Shown in pieces: positions 10,658 to 19,693 of a DNA stretch of 64,000 nucleotides; the stretch's first letter is position 1; the number at the start of each line of letters is the position of its first letter. Below the pieces are notes generated by a model, which did no database searches, was not told where the DNA came from, and saw only the letters and a program-made list of their open reading frames with translations. Both the position numbers and the translations under genes were made by a program. This DNA is from Episyrphus balteatus (lineage: Eukaryota; Arthropoda; Insecta; Diptera; Syrphidae): positions 64,644,437 through 64,708,436 of the forward strand of contig NC_079134.1 of assembly GCF_945859705.1 (NCBI RefSeq), in the 5' to 3' direction.

Positions 10658-11072
10658 TTAGGCAGATTGCGTTTTCTTGTGGAGCAGAATTCCTTAACTA
10701 GTGTTCCAGAAGGCCAGTTGTTAATATTGCAAATAGAATCAAAATGCAGTGGATTTGTAATTATTTTAAAAGAAGAGATAAAGCTATTGGGTTTACTGAT
10801 TTTCGTACATTTTATAGAAGTGTTTGATGGTATGCTATTACAAGAGACTAAGTGGGAGAAAACATCATCAGGAGCTGTGTCAGGATCCAAACGTGAAACG
10901 AAAATAGTTTTAGGTTTGGAAACAGCCTTGATAAGTTTAGGATTGGAAATGGTATTTGTTGTGGAAGTGGTTGGAACGGGCTCAGGAAGTTCTAATGAGT
11001 TGGCAGTGTTGGGAGGGTTGGATCTAAGATTAGTTCTTTTTGGAGGTGGACCAGAATTTTTAGTATGTGATA
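10606..11072 (-). pseudogene. ORF1 C-terminal part of nested non-LTR element
   Basis: The frame is open from the 5' truncation at 11072 to TAA at 10606-10608. It holds a Pro/Thr/Ser-rich linker followed by PKTIFVSRLDPDTAPDDV and WPSGTLVKEF. This C-terminal domain recurs in the ORF1 at 63718-64000 (PKVLFLTRLESSTTVGDV ... WPEHVFVREF), which starts with a PHD-like finger. It is presumably an RNA-binding/nucleocapsid-like protein (family inference). The N-terminal finger is missing here because of 5' truncation. It overlaps ORF2 by about 50 bases in the other phase. Confidence 0.75.
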
Positions 11073-11081
11073 AGGAGATTT

Positions 11082-11942
11082 CACAACAAATCTTTAAATT
11101 TAAGTGTTAATAAAAATATTCCTATAAGAAATAATAACTATAATGTTTCTAAAAATAATTTCAGTTTCAATGGACAAATGATAAATTGTGATCGGTGTTT
11201 ATCCTTACATGCACGAAATAAGTGTCCTGCTTTTGGAAAAATATGCAAAATTTGCAAGAAACCTAATCATTTTTACTTGGCATGCTCTAAATATAAATTT
11301 CGACAAATGAATTTTAAAACAAATGAAATATCAAAGAATCAGGAGACAGAGGAAAGTGACAGTGAAACAGAGGATTTTTCAGGTATTGATGAAATGAAAA
11401 CATTTTATATTGATCAATTAGGTAATATTGATAAAAAAACAAAGCAGAGATCAAATTCTCAATGGTTTGAAAGTTTTGATTTTGGGAACATTCAATTTAG
11501 AGTCAAGTTAGATACGGGATCAGAAATAAATGTTCTACCGTTAAAATATTTTAATAAAATCAATCAATCTTCTGTAATTAAACCAGTAAAAATGATTATA
11601 GAAGCTTACGGGGGCAGTAAATTAAGGCCGATTGGATCTGTTAAACTTAACTGCAAATATAAAGATACGGTATTAGAGCAAACATTTATAATTATAGAAA
11701 CTGATTCTTCTCCTATTTTGGGCCTTCAAGGGTGTCGTGATTATGGATTGATACAGAAGGTTGATCAAATTGTAGCTCAAGAAAAAGGGAACTTTATTAA
11801 AAATAATTTTGATCTGTTTACAGGTTTAGGGTGTTTTCCCAAACCATATTCCATTAAGACTAAATCTAGTTATGAACCCACTGTAAAAGCAGCAAGACGT
11901 ATACCTTTGTCTCTACATAATCGTCTTAAAGAACATTTTTGA
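11082..11942 (+). pseudogene. Gypsy A: Gag C-terminus with zinc knuckles, and protease
   Basis: The frame continues Gag after the nested insertion. CDRCLSLHARNKC and CKICKKPNHFYLAC are two adjacent knuckles (the second a CCHC type) at about 11187-11278, in the nucleocapsid position. After an acidic linker comes KLDTGSEINVLP at about 11505-11540, the aspartic protease active site (DTG), and ILGLQGCRDYGLI, its C-terminal flank. The segment then enters the RT lead-in and stops at 11942, where a T-run after RLKEH is one T short of the frame used downstream. Gag and Pol are thus in one frame here, unlike errantivirus C. Confidence 0.85.
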
Positions 11943-12853
11943 AACAACTAGAAGGGTTAGGTATAATTGATGCTGTAGAACATCCTGATGGTTGGGTGAG
12001 CAATATTGTAATAATAGAGAAACCTAATGGTGACTTAAGGCTTTGTCTTGACCCGCAAGACTTAAATAAAGCTTTAATTAAAGAAAATTGTCTTATCCCA
12101 AAGTTAGAGGAATTAACGTCTGATTTAGCAGGTATGAAATTTTTCACAGTACTAGATCTTAAACAGGGATTTTGGCAAATAAAATTGAATGAGAATTCTA
12201 GCAATTTGTGCACCTTTAGTACACCTTTTGGATGTTGGAAATTTAAAAGGATGCCTTTTGGGCTTAATGTTGCTCCGGAAGTATTTCAACAATATATGAT
12301 GTTTTATTTCAAAGATTTGCCAGGTTCAAAAGTATATATAGATGATCTTTTAGTGTATGGAAGATCACAACAGGAGCATGACAAAAATTTAGAAAGAGTT
12401 TTGGCAAGAGCTCGGAAACTCAATATCAAATTTAATCCAGATAAGGTCCAATATAAAGTAAATAACGTTTAATATGTAGGCCAAATATTTTCAGGGGAGG
12501 GTATGACTCCTGATCCAAATAGAGTTAAATCTATCAAAGCTTTAGAACAGCCAAAGGATAAGAAAAGTCTACAATCGTTTCTGGGTATGATAAATTATTT
12601 GAGAATGTATGCACCTCATTTATCGGATAAATGTAAAAACTTAAGAGATTTATTGAAAAATGATAAGGAATTTATTTGGGTTGATATCCATACTAAGGAA
12701 TTTGAAGAGCTAAAGTCGCTAATCAGCAATGCTCCAACACTTCAAAATTTTGATCCAAACAAAGAAATCATTTTGCAATGTGATGCTTCACAATCAGGTT
12801 TAGGAGCTTGTCTTTTGCAAAGTGCTGGGTCCAGTATGTTATGCTTCACGTAG
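11939..12853 (+). pseudogene. Gypsy A reverse transcriptase (frameshift and nonsense)
   Basis: RT is legible in two pieces. 11939-12472 has VIIEKPNGDLRLCLDPQDLN, FFTVLDLKQGFWQI (motif A), MPFGLNVAPEVFQ and VYIDDLLVYG (YIDD catalytic box). It stops at TAA 12470-12472, where family members have a Lys codon before YVG, so this is probably a point nonsense. 12476-12853 continues the same frame (YVGQIFSGEGMTPDP, SFLGMINYLRMYAPH) into the start of RNase H (LQCDASQSGLGACLLQ). It runs out at 12853 because of another frameshift near 12822. The protein would be non-functional as written. Confidence 0.9.
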
Positions 12854-14567
12854 TCTAAGTCCAACTGAAAAGAACTATGCACAGATAGAAAAGGAATTGT
12901 TAGGAATTATATTTGCATGCAAGAAATTTCATTTCTATATTTATGGAAAAATCATTAGAATTCAAACGGACCATAAACCTTTAATTTCAATTTTTAAAAA
13001 GGATTTAAGCAAAGTTTATGCTACTAGGTTACAAAGAATGAGATTATCACTCATGAAGTATTCAATTAAGTTAGAGTTTGTGCCAGGCAAATGTTTACAC
13101 ATTGCTGATCTTCTATCTCGTTCATATGATACAACAGAAGCAACAGACACTGAAGAAGACTTCAATGAAGTAGTACATTCCATAAATATGAGTCATAAAA
13201 AGAGATCGACAATTCAAAATGCTTCAATAGATGATCCACAAATAGGGTTAGTAATAACTTATTGCCAAAAAGGTTGGCCCAAAGATAAAAGTAAAGTTCC
13301 TGAGACAATACATTATTATTATAATAATAGAGATAAGATTTATGTTGACAATGATATGGTTTTCTTTGAAGATCGAGTTGTTATTCCTCAAAATATGAGA
13401 AAAGAAATTCTTTCTCAACTTCATCAAGCACATTTAGGGATACAAAAAACAAAAGAAAGGGCAAAATCAACAGTTTTTTGGCCAAATATAAATTTGGATA
13501 TTGAAAATTTGATTCAAAGTTGTTTAGTATGTCAAAAATTTAAGAACAAAAATATTAACGAACCAATTATATTTCATAACATTCCATCATTGAGATTTAT
13601 GAAATTGGGAATTGATATAATGTTTTATGAAAATAGGAATTATTTAGTTGTGGGTGACTATTTTTCAAAATGGATTGAAATTTTATATATTAAAAATAAA
13701 TCAATAAATGAAATAATAAGAAAACTTAAAGATTTGTTTGCGACTCATGGGATTCCCAATGAAATTGTTTGTGATAACAATCCATTCAATTCTTTTACCT
13801 TTACTGAATTTTCCAACATGTATGATTTTCAAATAACATTTTCAAGTCCATATTATCCAAAATCAAATGGGTTTGCAGAGAAATGTGTGGGTATAGCGAA
13901 AAATCTTTTAAAAAAATGTAATGAGAGTAATACGGACTTATGCCTTGCGCTATTAGAGTATCGTAACACTCCTATACCTAGGTTAGGTGCATCGCCATCG
14001 CAAATATTGTTTAGTAGACAGTGTCGAACTTTACTCCCTGTAAATGATAAAAAACTTATGCCAAACATCATTAAAAATATTCCAGACAAAATTGATAATA
14101 ATAAGAAAATAGTAGAAAAATATTACAATAAGTCATCAAGAGAACGTCCGAGTTTTGAAGAAGGTGAAAATATTATGTATAAAAGACCCAACAACCAATG
14201 GTATCCAGGCAAAATAGTTAAAAATAGTGTCAATCCTAGATCATACATTATTAAGGGAACATCAGGGGAAATATATCACCGAAATAAAAGTGTGATTAAC
14301 AAATGCTATATACCGAATAATGTACCGGAAACGGTTTTACAGGATAAGAATCTCGAATCGGTTTTACATGATACTAATAATCCCGAATCTGACTTGACTT
14401 TAAGAGAACATGAATGTTTGAGTTCAAACCCTATTAATATAAATAAAAATAGTTCAGAACCAGTGATAGAAAATAATAGAAACATCGATGTTGAGAAGTC
14501 CTCTGAATCAAATACTGTCACAAGATCTGGACGCATCTTAAAACCGGTAGTAAAATTCGCAGCATAA
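12822..14567 (+). pseudogene. Gypsy A RNase H and integrase
   Basis: This is a long open frame of 581 codons. It starts within RNase H (CYASRSLSPTEKNYAQIEKELL, TDHKPLISIF). Integrase follows with its HHCC zinc finger (HQAHLGIQKTKERA ... CLVCQKF, about 13421-13540). The catalytic core follows with Asp in GIDIMFYENRNY, Asp in IVCDNNPFNS and Glu in KSNGFAEKC (DDE). A basic C-terminal tail ends with TRSGRILKPVVKFAA, a typical gypsy Pol end. It stops 169 bases before the 3' LTR with no env. The domain is intact, but it is cut off from RT by the frameshift near 12822. Confidence 0.9.
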
Positions 14568-14724
14568 TGGATAAACACTGAACAACAGTCATTTAATTTA
14601 GTTTTTCATATTTTTATTATAATATTGTTTAATGTCATTTTTAATTATTTTGTTTTCATAGTTAATTTTTAAATTTATATATTTTCATTATTATATTATT
14701 GTTTTAACACTTTGTTTATGAAAT

Positions 14725-14734
14725 AGGGGGGAGA
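14725..14734 (+). promoter_or_regulatory. Polypurine tract of gypsy A
   Basis: AGGGGGGAGA directly precedes the 3' LTR. It is the plus-strand primer site for second-strand DNA synthesis. Confidence 0.9.
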
Positions 14735-14910
14735 TGTTGTGGTTTAGTTAAACTTAATTATAACATCTCTTCTCTAATATCATACTTTGAAATATTGTAC
14801 TGTATTACATTTATTATTATTCTAAGTTTTCTATGTTTTATACTTGTGATCATATTTAATATTTTAAATAAATAATGATCAGTTTGATTCTAAATACAGA
14901 ACTATCAACA
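14735..14910 (+). repeat. 3' LTR of gypsy A
   Basis: The LTR is 176 bp and by eye identical to 6812-6987. The TSD GTATA follows at 14911-14915, and this same sequence is the start of the left TSD of the adjacent MITE. Confidence 0.95.
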
Positions 14911-14918
14911 GTATACAA

Positions 14919-15220
14919 TAGAGTGACCGCAAGAAATCGATTTTCGAAATTTGAGTTACGTGTAACAACACTACCTTTAATTAAATATATAAAAAGTGAA
15001 AATAACCCCCTCTGTTTGGAAGCTAGAGCTAATTTACTGCAAAAAACAGTGAAAAAACAGAGATTTTTGATACTTTGAGCGAGTGTCGGCACCATTTAGA
15101 CTTATCCAATCGATCTGAAATTTTGGCTATCTAAAAATCTGCAAAGGCGGAACATTTTATGGGGTTCCCCCGAAATAAATTCGACAAAAAATTTTTTCTA
15201 TGGGAGTTGCGGTCACTCTG
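14919..15220. mobile_element. 302-bp hAT-type MITE
   Basis: The termini are TAGAGTGACCGCAA on the left and TTGCGGTCACTCTG on the right (perfect 13-bp inverted repeat at 14920-14932 and 15207-15219, first base mismatched). GTATACAA flanks it on both sides (14911-14918 and 15221-15228), an 8-bp TSD as in hAT elements. There is no coding capacity. The uninterrupted sequence GCAAATGTATACAAGTAGG at about 15505-15523 is the empty site. Gypsy A later landed in the left TSD. Confidence 0.85.
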
Positions 15221-15258
15221 GTATACAAGTAGGTACCTATACAAGATTGATTGAAAGC

Positions 15259-15549
15259 AAAACTGAAATAGTTTGGACTCATTCGATATAGTATGGAGTC
15301 ATTCGATACTCATTCGATCAGAAATCGTTTGTGACTCCCAAATATATCAATAGAATCGTTTGTGACAACTAAGTTTTCGAGAAAAATAAGAAAAACTAAT
15401 AAAATTTCACCACACTTTCATTTTGTTTATCAATATGGGAAGAGCTATGCATAGGATTCATGATGCTGAGGTGAGTTTTTATACTTTGAGGTGAGCCACA
15501 TGTTGCAAATGTATACAAGTAGGTACCTATACAAGATTGATTGAAAGCA
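15259..15549 (+). repeat. Tandem-duplicated block, copy 2 (empty site)
   Basis: This is the uninterrupted duplicate of 6557-6811 plus 15221-15258. It includes CATAGGATTCATGATGCTG and ends GATTGATTGAAAGCA. It differs by a few substitutions and small indels. Confidence 0.85.
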
Positions 15550-16557
15550 TAAACTACGGTTGTTTGGGAAATGGAGTTTGAATTTTTAATTTATAAATCA
15601 AAATAAGTCTGCGACTACCATTATTCATCTAAACTCTTATGAATTATCAAATCTCGGCGCCACAGTTATCGTTCTCCCCCCTCACCCTGTTTTTACTTAT
15701 ATTTTTTTTATTGATTTTTCTTTTAGTGAGAGAATGTTAACTCGGACAAAAAAACATTATATGAGAGAAACAAATCTTATTAACAACAATTTTTTGATAA
15801 AAGTTTTAAAACAAAGTTATGGCGAATAAAAAAAAGCAAAGCATTTTACGAAATTCATTATAATTCCTAAATGGTAGGTTTTAGAGTATAAAGTTACGTA
15901 CATATTTTGTGGGAAATAAAATTTGCTACAACTTTGTCTCATAACATTTTTCTCTAAGACCTAAACTAGCCGAACTTCAAGCGATAATCGAAAAACTGTT
16001 CAAATAAAATGGCGGCCAAAGTCATCCCGATATTTTTGTGGAAAACGGGGGCTTCAGCTTCTGTACTAGTGTACTTTCATATTTTGAGTCCGAATTGCGA
16101 TTGCGAATTATTTCTCAGACCTTCATACAACCAAATCTAAAATGACTGGACTACAACCTAAATGTCCACTTTACATGATCTCGCAAATAGATAGAATAAA
16201 AGAAAAAAAAATATCGCACCAAATACGAAAAGATCCTCCCATATATGTAGGTATCTAACTTACATAAAATGCAACCAAAATGGTAAATAAACTTCATCAT
16301 CATCCAGTGGCGTACTCAAGCCTTCAAGATCATGTTATTATTTAGCTGATTTCATCTTAAGGTACATGATTATCTGAATTTTTTTCGTAAATGTTAGAGA
16401 TTTAGAGGCAGCTCAGATTCTCAAGCCCCCCCCAAATTCTGAAACGGCTGTTTTGTTTGAGTAAGAACCTTAGCTGACTTTGAAGGTTGGGGTAAATTTT
16501 TTTCGGATTTTAGTCCAATTCGGAATTTTTCAGATCATGTTTTTAATATTTTGACGT
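15550..16557. other. Non-coding interval
   Basis: I see no gene. At 16311-16320 the word CAGTGGCGTA resembles the end of common hAT elements, but I find no partner end or TSD. Confidence 0.5.
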
Positions 16558-17410
16558 CGAATTAGGTCACCGTTAAATTTTACAAAAAGAGGTTGTCTGT
16601 AAAGCCGGTTTAGAGACGATGATTTTACGTGATAACGTCGTCAGAAAACAGGTTGTGTGCTTTTGTTTAAAATGAGTCAATTGAAGCGTCTACTTTTTTC
16701 ACACAATCATAATTTACAAGAAAAAGCTAAAAAATACCTTTTTTATTTTCTCAATATATTAATTTTTTATTTTAAAAGCTTACGAAAAAAAAATATTAAG
16801 CAATTTAAAAGCCAAGTATTTCTTCCATTTTTAAATTATTACAATGCGCAAAAAGTATAAAAATAGTTTATTGAAAACAATCATTTTCATCAAAAAAAAC
16901 ATGAATTTTTATCTTCTCACGTCATTAATTCCATTTTTTCCCCTAACAACCTATAACAAATTTTATACTATCTGAAAGCTTATTGTCTAAGCTCTATATA
17001 TATATTGATTAGGTCTATGTGACATCTACAAAAAGAGCTAGAATTTTTTGAACTCGATCAAATTTCATTAAAAAAAGCAAAAAAAACATTTATTTTTATG
17101 TTCTCAGGCTATGGAATCAATTTTTTTGTTTGACAACCTATAAAAAATTTTAAACCATGCGAAAGCTCATTATTTCACCTTTCATATGACGTATCAATCT
17201 CATTTCATCAGATGCCTACAAGAGAAGTTAGAATTTTTTAAAGTCAACCATGTCGAATTTCCAGACTGAGATTACGGTACTTCCCACACTGGTGGCTGTT
17301 CGGGCGGCAACAGATCTCCACTGGTGTTTTGAGGTTTTTCGCTAATTTCTTGATTTAACATTGTGAAGCTTGTAGTTAGTCCACCGTTATGTGTGATATA
17401 TCAAACGAAA
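16558..17410 (+). repeat. Dispersed repeat R1, copy 1
   Basis: The sequence matches 43405-44150 along its length. Anchors are CTGTAAAGCCGGTTTA, GATGATTTTACGTGATAAC, GAAAACAGGTTGTGTGC, CCCACACTGGTGGCTG and ACCGTTATGTGT. It is AT-rich between the anchors with many indels, so the copies are old. No ORF explains it and the class is unknown. Confidence 0.75.
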
Positions 17411-17554
17411 GGTAATTGTTTCATGCTCATAAAAGTTTAATAAAATATAATGTAACCTCAAAAAGGTATATAAATGAAAAGAAGAACCACACTGTATATT
17501 GACGTTTTCTAGAATGACTTTATTTTTCCGATCTAAATATGACAGTTCTTATAT

Positions 17555-17868
17555 AGTCACATCCGGACCCTTTAAATAGAGTCAGCACATTCTTAATTCT
17601 TATGCTTCTCATAAGAATGCTTTTAATAAGAATCTTATCTATCTTTGAATTCGCAGAATGCAATGCAGCACTTTTAGCTGCAATGCATTCTCGCCCACAA
17701 CTTGCTGCTTGCTTCTCTTTTAAGATACCTATTGACACTAGTTGTGTTTTGATCGTCAGAAGTTGAAGTTACAATACATAGTTATTACAAATTGAAATAA
17801 TAAAATATCATTTTAAGAAAAGCAAATAAATACATTTTTTTAAATCAACCACGGCACCCACGATCACT
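17555..17868 (+). repeat. 5' LTR of errantivirus C
   Basis: The LTR is 314 bp. It contains two notable hairpins: ATTCTTATG-CTTCT-CATAAGAAT at 17596-17618 (perfect 9-bp stem), and AGAATGCAATGCAGC...GCTGCAATGCATTCT at about 17655-17692 (near-perfect). AATAAA-like words and a T-rich stretch lie near the end. It ends on the T that starts the PBS. Confidence 0.9.
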
Positions 17869-17880
17869 GGCGACGAGGAT
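17868..17880 (+). promoter_or_regulatory. Primer-binding site of errantivirus C
   Basis: TGGCGACGAGGAT complements a 3' end CCTCGTCGCCA, fitting a serine tRNA with a GACGAGG acceptor stem (family knowledge). The same PBS is used by gypsy B at 29228-29240. Confidence 0.75.
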
Positions 17881-18589
17881 TAAAAATAAAAAATATAAAG
17901 AAGAACAATAAAACCACACTCAAACAACAACAACAAAATTTGTGCCCAAAATCGAAATCCCTATTTGAAGAAGTGACAAAGAATTATTGCAAAGCGATGG
18001 ATGAGCACAAAAGATGTAATTCAACACGAAATAGGATTGAAAATGCAGGAAATGGTGATTATTATTATTAAATATTATATTTTAACTAAACATAGCTGTG
18101 CCAAAAAGAATTGAAGAGAAAGAAAAATAAATAAAATTAAAAAAAAGTCTATGCCATCTACCTAGTGTATAATATTTGATGAGCAATTCATTAATGTGTT
18201 TTCCCAAAATGAAGTGAAAAAAAAAAAAAAACAAAACTATAATTTTTTTTGTTACAATTCTTATTTTAGTATTTTATAACGAAATATAAGTGAATTTCAT
18301 AAATACCTGATCATAAAATAAATGGTCTATTTGAAAAAGAAGGCGACAAAGTTTCCAATTCAAAATTGTAAGACAAAAAGCAAAACCCTATCTAAATATT
18401 GACAGAGATACATAGTGCAAGAAGAAAAAAAAAATAATATAGCTAGCTAAGCTGTTTTGAATCAAATGACTCCAGTGAATTTTTTAATTGTCTTTTAGTG
18501 TATGTTTTTGTTAATACATATAAACAAAAATTATTCATTATTCAAAATAAAATCATACATTTTTTTTTTTCTCTCCACATTATTATAAC

Positions 18590-18644
<55 letters not shown>

Positions 18645-18649
<5 letters not shown>

Positions 18650-19693
18650 TAATTCAGTAGAAAATATGAATTTAATTCTTAATTGTATTAAGAACATACA
18701 AGACTTTGACGGAACCGACAAAAACCATTTAGTGGACTTTCTACAGCAGGTTGACTATTTAGTTCCTACGATTGATAGCTTTGACGACAACAACAAAAAA
18801 GTTCTAATAGGTTTCCTTAAAAATAAATGCGTTGGACGCACACGTCCAGTTCTCCAAAGACACGGCTTAATAGAAAGCTGGAAAAGAATCAAAGAAATTT
18901 TGCTTGAGAATTTCGGTGAAAAAGAAAATAGTTTCACCTTAATAGACAAATTGAAAATGTGTAGAGTAGACTCTACTATTGAAAAGTATTTTTATGAAAT
19001 AAACAAAATTACCAGTAGAATACATATTCGTATTCTATCACACGGTGACACAAACTACACAACTGATGAGGTAAACAGGATAGCTCTGAATGTTTTTAGA
19101 GAGAATCTTCCAGAGCCTACTAAAACATTAGTTTTTAGTAGAAACCCAAGTAAATTAGATGCCGCTTATAAAATAATTTTAGAAGCGCGTCACCAAAGTT
19201 ATACGGCATATCAATCAAACCATATCAAAAATAATTTAAATTCGAATAAAATCAATCAACAGGAAATCCATACAGAGGTAGGAGCAATCAAAATTCCTTC
19301 GAATTCCAAAGAGGTACTAATACGTTTAGAAACAGAAATAATCAAAACTTTAATGAGAATCAGGAATCAAGTAACACATATAGAAATATTAATAGGAATA
19401 ATCAAAACTTAAACGAAAACCAAGAATCAGGAAATACTTACAGAAATATAAATAGAAATCATCAAAACCCTTTTGATAATTATGGGTCAGGAAATACGCG
19501 TACTAGTAGAAATTATCAGAATTTTAACGTCAACCAGCAAAATGGAAACCCCTTCAGAAATAATTCCAATTCTAACCAATATCAAAGATCTGCGCATAGA
19601 AGTAGAAATCAACAAAACAGTGGTGCACGATCCACAGAACCAATGGAATTGGGAAATTTTTTAATGGAGAGCCCAAACACCTTCCCTATATAA
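18645..19693 (+). pseudogene. Gag of errantivirus C (one frameshift)
   Basis: The start is ATG 18645, directly after an A-run of 49. Capsid-like helical sequence follows (DFLQQVDYLVPTIDSFDD..., ENFGEKENSFTLIDKLK). At about 19310 the reading moves to the -1 phase, giving an Asn-rich tail with about three 60-bp tandem repeats (RNINRNNQN..., 19319-19548) and a terminal TAA at 19691. The first phase by itself stops at 19412 in a nonsense-looking tail, so I read this as a one-base lesion or sequencing error. No zinc knuckle is present, as is common in errantivirus Gag. Confidence 0.8.
19657..19663 (+). promoter_or_regulatory. Gag-Pol -1 frameshift site T_TTT_TTA
   Basis: The Gag codons read aaT TTT TTA atg, so the heptamer T TTT TTA (the lentiviral type) is in zero phase. 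Pol is exactly the -1 frame and is open through it, while Gag stops at 19691. Making Pol by -1 slippage is standard for gypsy-group errantiviruses (family knowledge). Confidence 0.7.

Larger units (their letters stand above)
7708..11072 (-). mobile_element. Nested non-LTR element in gag of gypsy A
   Basis: This is a 3,365-bp minus-strand insertion bounded by AGGAGATTT at 7699-7707 and 11073-11081, a 9-bp TSD. Its 3' end is a poly(A) tail of about 23 (T-run from 7708 to 7730 on the plus strand). It carries the C-terminal part of ORF1, a fully open ORF2 and a 3' UTR of about 200 bp. It is truncated in ORF1 at 11072. It belongs to the group whose ORF1 starts with a PHD-like finger (CR1/jockey group), represented also at 3480, 31529 and 63115. 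The long tail, clean TSD and open ORF2 mark it as one of the youngest insertions here. Confidence 0.95.
6812..14910 (+). mobile_element. Gypsy element A (LTR retrotransposon, nested insertion inside)
   Basis: This is a complete-length Ty3/gypsy provirus with two 176-bp LTRs beginning TGTTGTGG and ending ATCAACA. It is flanked by GTATA at 6807-6811 and 14911-14915. A primer-binding site lies directly inside the 5' LTR and a purine tract directly before the 3' LTR. Order: gag, protease, RT, RNase H, integrase; no env. Gag is interrupted by a 3,365-bp non-LTR insertion (7708-11072), and pol carries a frameshift, a nonsense codon and another frameshift. The LTRs look identical base for base, so integration was recent on the LTR clock, while the coding lesions suggest it moved in trans or that the sequence has errors. 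Confidence 0.95.

Noticed and set aside
10550..11110. 186-codon plus-strand frame
   Set aside because: It is antisense to the ORF1/ORF2 overlap of the nested non-LTR element and has no recognisable motif.
16311..16320. hAT element start CAGTGGCGTA
   Set aside because: No matching opposite end or 8-bp TSD was found nearby.
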